The notes beneath the pieces are model-generated. The model did not search any database. It was not told the DNA's origin and was given only the letters and a program-made list of their open reading frames with translations. This document shows, one piece after another, positions 56,866-64,000 of a stretch of DNA of 64,000 bases (the first letter of the stretch is position 1; the number at the start of each line of letters is the position of its first letter). The stretch comes from Tetracentron sinense (Eukaryota; Streptophyta; Magnoliopsida; Trochodendrales; Trochodendraceae), in contig CM026566.1 of assembly GCA_015143295.1 (NCBI GenBank), forward strand, positions 3,831,072-3,895,071. Reading direction: 5' to 3'. A program made the position numbers and the translations under genes.

Positions 56866-58186
56866 GTCTTTTCAATCAACTTTATTTTGTAAATTTTAAT
56901 CATTTAGGTAAGACAAAGTCACAACTCCCGACCTCAATTTCTCCTCCATTTTGGCATCTCCTCTAAATATAGAGGAGATTGCCCCTCTTTAAAGTGTTTT
57001 GCTCCGAGAGAACTCCAAATCACTATTCCTACTTTAAAACACTATTTATTTATTATTTAAAAAAAAACAATTCATATGTTTTATTTCCCATTTTTCCTCT
57101 CAAATTCAATAATTCACCACTTTTGTCTCCAAAACTAAATAACTAGCCCCCAAAATACCACTAATGGTTAAAAATAAATAATTCATTGTACGAAATGAAT
57201 ATTTTAAAAAGAATACTAGTTAAAATTGCATCGTTTAATTAAAAAAAGTGTAAAAAATACATTAAAACAAGACAACAAGAATCACAAGCCTTAGATTAAA
57301 AATACATATTTTAGTTTGTTCTGATAATTTCCAATGGTAGAGATGAGTTGATTTAGAGTTTTTTTTTATATATATTAAAGTTTGTTATTAGAGTTTTTTT
57401 TAATATTAAAAATATTTTTTTAATTTTAAAAAAAAAGAATTAATATTTTAAAAAAAAACCAAGGATGGGTGGGTGAATCTTAATCACGGTTAAGGGGTGT
57501 CAAAAGGGACACGTGGCGACCTCAAGGGGTGATACTTGAGAGGATTTGACATTTTTTTCTTGCATCTTTTATTGATGAATTAATTTAAAAATTAAAAATG
57601 TATTGAAAAAACATGAAAGTAATTTCAATGTAAAATAATAATTATTAAAATGAATTAAAAATCCTTAACCTGGTTTAATATTTTTTTATAATCTATGGTT
57701 ATATTGTTGAACCCCAAGGGTTTGAAAATCTTAAACACATTTAATAGGAGTTAAAGGGATATGTGTTGGCCTATGGGTGTGTTTGAACTCTACTCGAATT
57801 CAATCGTGATTGACTTGATTCGATCTCAGGTGGGTGCCCCTCAGCTTTTGAAATTTTTAAAAAAATACACATAGTTACTAAGGATGTAGAATCCTTATAA
57901 CTAAGGATGTAGAATCCTTATAACTGGACTCTTTGAGTCGGTTACAACTCACATGACAACACATGTCCCTTTTAATATATCTTGATTGTGATTAAGATTC
58001 ACTAACCCTTAGTGTTCTACCACCTAACCTTGGTTTCTAGAAGAAAAAAATTATTTTAAAGGTTAAAGTTGTTAACTATTGTTAAAAGACTGTTGTGTTG
58101 TAACCAAACTGCTGGTAGTTTGGTTATAACAATAAAGGATCAGTATATGGGGTAGTTGTCTCATGAAATTAAAAAACAATATATCT
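56866..58186. other. AT-rich spacer with a possible MITE (57453-58031)
   Basis: No genes. The outer segments ACCAAGGATGGGTGGGTGAA..TCTTAATCACGGTTAAGG (57452) and, inverted, ACCAAGGTTAGGTGG..GTGAATCTTAATCACAATCAAG (58031 leftward) pair imperfectly over about 85 bases, with AT-rich sequence between. This suggests a roughly 580-bp non-autonomous DNA transposon. A 25-bp tandem duplication (AAGGATGTAGAATCCTTATA) is at 57877-57921. Confidence 0.5.
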
Positions 58187-58768
58187 TTTAACTATTTTTA
58201 AAATTATTTGATAGAGCATAGTCATTGGAAAGGGGGCAACTACTCCCTAAACAAAAAAAATATATATTTCATTATTTAATAGGGCATATTCATCCGGTAA
58301 GGGGACAATTGCTCCCGTAAATAAGGAGAAACAATACCTGTAGGATATGTACAAAATGACTCTATGAAATGATCCATAAACTTAGTTGTCAAAAAAAAAG
58401 TAGGGAGCTCTGCCTGGAACCCCCATCCCTTAAACCAAATGTGCCCCCCCCCCTCCCCTCCCCCGAATAACAAATTAATTTCTGGCTCCACCCCTGTTTC
58501 CATCATTGGGAATCCACTCTTAGACATATGTTGACCTTCCTATTAGCTTTGGCAATTCATCATGAAAAAAAAAAAAAAATTTATTATGTCTCGAATCTCA
58601 TTACAAACAGCAATAAGAATAGGAGATACAATGCAATATAACACACCTCAAACTTGCAAACCAGTTTAGCCAGATTTGATGATCATCAAATAGGTTAATT
58701 ATTTCTCTCTTTACTCCTCCAAACTGTGAGAAATGGACTACTTACTTACCAGGTAACAGTGATATGTC

Positions 58769-59788
58769 TCAAACAAAGTCGAATGCAAGACCAGAACCGT
58801 GAAATTTCTGTGTTGTGATCTGATCTAGCTTCTCAACCATCTCAGCTGTGAAATAATTTTCCCAATCACCAACATTACCTTTCCTGAAGAGCGCGCTATA
58901 TCCAAAGCCATTGGGCGTTCTTCCAGTTTTATTCACCTCCAAATTACTCAGATTATCGAAACTACATAACTTTTGTATTTCCTCCACCATCCCTTCTTTC
59001 TCCTCCTCTAAGGGGAAAGGGTAGCCTAGAAACTTAGCCAACTTTTTCAATTGATCAGATGGTCTGGCCTTGAACTCCTCATACTTCGAAAACAGTATAG
59101 TTTGAGGCTTCTCCAAGCTCTCTCTCGAATACGCCAAGACATGATCCAAGAATGGATCAAATGGGGTAGCTCCTTTGCAGAACATATCAAATCCCTCTAA
59201 TGGTAACGGTGGTGTTTTCAAAATATTGGATCTAATCTTGTTCAAGAAATGCCATATGGAAATAAAAGAATCTCAGGGGTTCCGACAAATATAAACAATT
59301 ATGCATAGGCATTCTATTATGGAGTCCGGTAACGATGTGTAAGGCATGTGTGTAGCAAAGAACCTAGGTTCAAGAAGAACATCAAGATCAGGAATTTGGT
59401 TAGATGAGCAGAGCTTTATCTCCGAGGATGGCACGAGGTCACTGTGGTTGACTGTGAGTAATGGGTGTTGAGCAAAAGGGTGCAAGTCGCGGGTCACAAC
59501 TGCAAAGATGAGTTCTTGTAGCCAAGTGGATCCGGTTTTGGGGCTGCTAGCAGGGATTAGATCACTAGAATTGGCCTTAAAGTGGTTTTGAGCGGCCATC
59601 ACTCCCACACCTAGAGGAAGTATGTGGCAAAAGCCTTGGTATAGGTAGAGATGCTCAGTTTCCCAGCCTTTCTCTATTGGAAGGGTGGTGAAGATCTCTC
59701 TATACTTTTGAAAACATCTCTCATCTTTTTCTTCATCTTCTTTGGTTTTAGATGAAAAAAATTTTAGATATGGAATATGATCCGCCAT
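58769..59788 (-). pseudogene. Cytosolic sulfotransferase, copy 3, one nonsense codon
   Basis: ATG at 59788 (MADHIPYLKFFSSKTKE) opens a frame that stays in phase to the natural stop at 58769. The one break is TGA at 59273-59275, where copy 2 has AGG, the second Arg of the PAPS-binding RNPRD motif. One Glu codon is missing in LPLEGFDMF without changing frame. The P-loop SPKTGSTWL and the RKGNVGDWENYF motif are intact. The truncated 171-residue product would lack the 3'-phosphate site. The upstream TA tract has shrunk to TATATA. Confidence 0.93.
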
Positions 59789-59939
59789 GGTGAAAGCTAA
59801 TTCTCCATTCTTTTTCGGTGGGAGGCTGTACTCCTTATAAGGAAGGTGAATGTATCTATGGGCTATATACGAGCAAAGACCCCGTGCGATGCATGGGATA
59901 AGAAGACATTAATGTTAAATTATAGATTTTTAGAAAATC

Positions 59940-62158
59940 TGTATAAGCCCGGAACTTTTGTATATGTTTTGAAATGCGTGTCAAGGCATGATGCGTTGTA
60001 ATCTCCAATTTTCATGAAATGAGAAATTGGAACCTCTGAGAATTTTGCATTTGTATTATAAAATAATTAGTAAGGTACCATAGCATTAGAAGGGCCCTAG
60101 TCATGTCTAGAAGAGGTTAGGATGAAAGTGGGATAAGTCCAAGTAATGGATTAAGTGAAAAATGGACTCAGTGTCGAAATTTGCAGAGCATCGATCGCTT
60201 GGTTTAGAGTAGCGATCGACCGGTCCACAACCGATAGATCGATATCTGTCGACTGGTGCATTAATTTGTATGGGGAATTTTTCCAGAGAGGGTGTTTTCA
60301 ACCGAGAGCTCGGTTAGAATCACCGATCGCTCGGTAAGCGACCGATCACTCAGTCTTGACCACCGATCGCTTAGTCTTTCACGTTTTTGCAGAATTTCAT
60401 TAAGGGCTTTTTCGTCTTTTGGGCGTTACACCCTTGCCTATAAGGGCTTGCTTGAGCATTGGGTCCCCACACAATACACATAGTTGCATTTTGAGAGGGA
60501 GTAAGAGAGGAGAAAGGGGTTTTTAGCCTAGGGTTTTCTACTTGAGGGAAATCAAGGGTTTGACAACCCTAGAACATCACAAGCTTGGATTTCTTCAAGC
60601 ACACGGCTCAAGCACTCGAGGAGCACCTCCTTCAAGCTCGGCAAGAGGTTTTCCTCATCTTTTCAAGGTTGGTACCCTATGTTACCCTCCTAGTTCATAT
60701 TCTTCTCATTTTTATGGTTTTTTTCCACAATTCTAAGCATAATAATATGTTGGAATGAATGGATAGAGATGGATGGTTGGGTATGGGCAATGGATGCCAT
60801 GTGTATGTCATGTGATGAATGAAATAGGAAGGGCATTGTATCAATAATGAATACACATGTATGCTATGAGTATAAATCCACTTAGAAAAGCATGATGTAG
60901 CCTTTAACCATAACGTACACACCAAGTGCTTGATGAAATGCCAAGGTGAAGAATTAGTTCTAGAAATGCATGTATAAATTTATTCGCTTTCTATAACGGC
61001 ATGAGTATTCCTATGCGTTGAAATGAATACTAGTTTCTGTATTGTTGAACCTCAAATGTCATGTTTAATTACAAGCCAAAGCATGTACACGGTTTCACGA
61101 ACACGGCACGCATTATATGGTTTATCGGTGTTTTACAAGACAAGAGTTTTATTCTCGATTCACAAACACCATGACAAGGCCAAATGTAAGGGTTGATAAA
61201 TACAGGTAGGGCATATCTTAAGATATGTTTTGCCTCGCTTTTTGACAAGAACAAGAACACGCCAAGCAAGACCCCAAGCATGCATGTTACTTCAATGCAT
61301 TTTCGTTAAAGAGGGGTTTTCCCTCCCTCACAAGTTGTATCTCATTTAGGAAGAGGGGGGTTCTAAGCCACCCTCCCTCACAAGTAGCATGAACATGTTT
61401 ATTTCCTAGTCAAGCAAGCAAGCATGAGCATTTAAATTTCATGGCATGACATGCATGACACGACATGACACGCATGACAAGACATGCACGACTCAACGAG
61501 ACCAACAAGACAGAACATGACAAGACAAGTTTTCAAACATGAAAAGAATATTTCAAGTCAAGTCAAGCACATGAAGTTTTCAAGAGTTTTTCTGACCTTG
61601 ATATGATGCAAGCATGATCTATCAACTGCTTACTTTTCCTGTCAATTATATGAACTACTTCCTGCTTATTTCTATTATTATTATGCTAGGACTGTTGGTT
61701 AGTATTTGGTACCCACTGAGTATTCCATGTTCAGCCATACTTTTGATGTCGGCAGGTGTTAGTGGAGCGCCCGCTCCTTTTGATATATGTGCTCCCGATC
61801 CCTGAGAGGAAGAGGAGTACGTTGAGGAGGTCCCTACTGTGGAGCCTCATGTGGAGGGCTACTATTAGGTGGTAGATTCTAAGTGAGTGGGGTGAGCTTG
61901 AGAGATTTATACCCATGTATTTTGGCGGGCATGTCCGTACCTTCTTTTTTCGATTTCATTTTGTGCAAAAACTTGGATTTCATGTATATACGTAGAGGTT
62001 TTATTAGACTTCTACTGTGCCATGATTAGTTTATGCTTCCGCTATTGTGTCCTCTATTGTATATGCTCCGTATGTTTTCCAGGATGGTTGTCAAGCAAGT
62101 CATGATAAATCACTCAAGATTCACTCTAACTCCTAGGGTGAGTTTTTGGGTCGCGACA
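59940..62158 (+). mobile_element. Solo LTR of a Tekay/Del-type retrotransposon, 2,219 bp
   Basis: It starts TGTATAAGCCCGGAAC and ends TTTTTGGGTCGCGACA, with a 5-bp duplication AAATC at 59935-59939 and 62159-62163. Termini and the GAGTATTCCATGTTCAGCC block (61717) match the Tekay LTR at 46571-49011 in style. CGATCG-rich repeats occupy 60185-60375, and a TATAAGGGCTTGC promoter-like site is at 60438. No internal region or second LTR is present, so recombination between LTRs removed the rest. The gene-like frames inside have no domain. Confidence 0.88.
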
Positions 62159-62556
62159 AAATCATAGGAACTGACGATCCGAATCTTCGAGACGAGATAA
62201 TCATGGATGTAAAGCAGAGATTTATGGCTGACCCCTTTAAGCCAGATTTGAGTGATACAAGCCTATGAAAATTGTGAATTAGCTTCTATGCTATGTCTTT
62301 ATATAACAATAATCACATTTTAATAGAGAGTTAATCTCATGTAACCGATGTCTTTATGGTTACCATTACATAAGATCTAGTTAAGGGTTTCAGACCCTTC
62401 TCAATGATCATATCAAATGATTATTATAGTCAATAATTCTAATACTCAATGTATTAGTTTGTACTTTTGGTAGTGACGCTTTGATAAGAAGCTTTAGCTA
62501 TGGTATCTCCATGCTGCCATACGGAGATTACTCGTAAGGAGACACCACATGGTTCT

Positions 62557-64000
62557 TGTGAGTATGGGATTTCACTCTCTATTACCTCATGGGTTTTTTT
62601 AATGTTGAGAATCGCCACCTATTAATTTAGAAGGGATAAATCCTTCTGATATGGATAAGGTCTTGGTTTGTTTTAGAGGTCTAGGTAAGAGATTTGGTTA
62701 AGTCCGGGGAAGGTGTTAATCACCCCGAGACTTCTATTTCACAATGGTTCCCTGCTCCCTAGGTGTAAGCCAATTAAAATAAAATTGGTTGTTCGAATGC
62801 CTAAGTGTTTAAGGTAATAATAATCTGAGAAAAAAAAAGCTAACAAGGGTCGAACCCGGGTTGGGTTGTCTACGTATTCATATGGGTGAGATTAGACCGA
62901 GCGTAGTTTTAGCACATGAGCCCGTGCCAAGGTTAGGGGGTGTGTGTGTGCACCAAGGGTGGCTAATGGACTAGTCTGGTAGATTAGGGTTTGGTTGACC
63001 GGGTTGGTCAAGTGCATGGTTTAAGCCTGGTAGGCTTAGGGTTAGTCCGGTAGACTAAGGATTAGTCCCGTAGACTAGGGTTTAGGCTTGGTAAGCCAAG
63101 ATTAGGCTTGGTTGGCCAAGGGATAAGTCCAGTAGACTTGATTTAGGCCCGGTAGGCCAAAATCGGATTTAACCAAGGTTAGAGTTGCTAACTAGGGTTG
63201 AGGGTCAAACTAACCATGGTTAGGGTTGTTAACCACAGTTGAGGGTAACATGGTTAAGCTCAATAGGCTGATATTGGGCCGGTAGGCCAAGGGTGAGCCC
63301 GGTAGGCTAAGGAATTAGGCCTGGTAGGTCAAAATCGGATTTAACTGAGGTTAGGGTTGCTAACCGGAGTTAAATGAGTGAAGTAACCATGATTAAGGGT
63401 ACTAACCATGGTAAAATGGCCAAAGTAGAAACATTTTGGGTATTTCAGTATATTTTAGAATTTTCTAGCATTTTTTTAGATTTTTCTAAGGGTTAAGGGA
63501 TGCTTAACCGCGGTTAAAAATTAACCAGGATTGGGTTAACCCTGGTTAAGGGTCCAGGTAGGTCAGGGTGGGCCCAGAGAGTAATAGCATTACCACCATT
63601 ACAGAAATAATTCTGAGGGGTCTTTACAGGTCTGGGGTTTAAGTTAGGGGTGAACCCATGGGGTATTGGACCCACAGGGTTGAAGAGGGAAGTATCAAGA
63701 AGACTCTGGACCTTTGCTGGGCCCAAGGAGAGGTCTGGAATCGGCCCCATAGTGGGCTGAACATCCTGTGGTTGGTATACTGTAATGGCGGTAGATAGTC
63801 TACCGCCATTAAGCTAACTCCTATTTTGAAGCCTATTAGTCATGGTTAAGCACAAGGGTGCACCCTAGAAGGGCCAAGGTAGATAGAGGAGAGGGTGGGG
63901 AGTCCAACCATGGCCCTGGATTGAACCACGGGCCCACCCAAAGAGGTGTATAGGTGCTGCAAATGGAGAGTCCAAGAATGGCTGTAATTAATCTACCGCA
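62557..64000 (+). repeat. Family-X LTR, start of an element running off the window
   Basis: It begins TGTGAGTATGGGATTTC at the point where homology to units 1-2 ends (GGTTCTT|GTGAG), followed by GAGAATCGCCACCT, a word typical of the start of some Tat-lineage LTRs. Repeats of CCGGTAGGCTAAGG and GGTTAGGGTTGCTAACC fill 62970-63400. Hairpins of GGCGGTA/TACCGCC are at 63783-63811 and 63990 onward. The segment from 63570 is similar to 38100-38500. No coding sequence was seen before the window ends. Confidence 0.65.
63783..63811 (+). repeat. Perfect 13-bp-arm hairpin
   Basis: TAATGGCGGTAGA, a 3-base loop, and TCTACCGCCATTA form a perfect stem. Related hairpins occur at 38077-38120, 38508-38540, 39150-39182 and 39200-39221 in the other family-X LTR. 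Confidence 0.9.

Larger units (their letters stand above)
58187..62556 (-). repeat. Sulfotransferase tandem unit 3, split by a solo LTR
   Basis: It is homologous to units 1-2 from the left flank through the gene and Helitron-like end (to 59939) and again from 62159 to 62556. The interruption is the solo LTR. The unit is cut at 62556 by a family-X LTR, so any SINE is missing. Confidence 0.85.

Noticed and set aside
61438..61540. CATGACATG-rich tract as a CRISPR-like or satellite array
   Set aside because: There is no regular repeat-spacer structure; it is a short simple-sequence patch inside the solo LTR.

Overview
This is a repeat-dominated stretch of nuclear DNA from a flowering plant. The evidence is spliced plant CACTA transposase genes, Ty3 (Tat/Ogre, Athila, Tekay) and Ty1 (SIRE-like) LTR retrotransposons, Helitron ends, a tRNA-derived SINE and cytosolic sulfotransferase genes of the plant SOT family. 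I saw no rRNA, tRNA, CRISPR or prokaryotic features. The sequence alone does not fix the species.

Positions 1 to about 39.9 kb form a stack of nested transposons. A minus-strand Tat-type integrase remnant (about 330-1007) is cut by a plus-strand Tat/Ogre-like element (5' LTR about 1008-2344, degenerate gag, protease). That element's protease region is split by an Athila-type element (7877-37335, 1.33-kb LTRs, 5-bp target duplication GGCAA, PBS matching tRNA-Asp). The Athila gag is in turn split by an 18.7-kb CACTA element (11549-30233, 13-bp inverted termini, 3-bp duplication GAA). The CACTA carries a tnp2 transposase gene with two nonsense codons, a seven-exon Ptta/En-Spm gene that still reads open, and host-gene fragments (MATE transporter, LITTLE ZIPPER, one unidentified exon). 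A Helitron (27454-28897) sits inside the last Ptta intron and carries its own first-exon-like segment.

Positions 38-50.3 kb hold truncated retroelements. They are the end of an LTR rich in GGCGGTA hairpins (family X, to 39864), a minus-strand SIRE-like copia fragment with gag and LTR (about 40.1-43.1 kb), a minus-strand Tekay/Del fragment with gag and a 2.4-kb LTR (43.8-49.0 kb), and a DUF7745-like retroelement ORF that the Tekay LTR interrupts.

Positions 50.6-62.6 kb hold the only host gene locus: a tandem triplication of a minus-strand cytosolic sulfotransferase gene. The middle copy (54209-55231, 340 aa) is intact. The left copy has several lesions. The right copy has a single nonsense codon in the PAPS-binding motif. 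A Helitron-like 3' terminus lies just upstream of every copy and a SINE follows two of them. A 2.2-kb solo LTR (59940-62158, duplication AAATC) split the third unit after the duplication. A second family-X LTR starts at 62557 and runs off the window.
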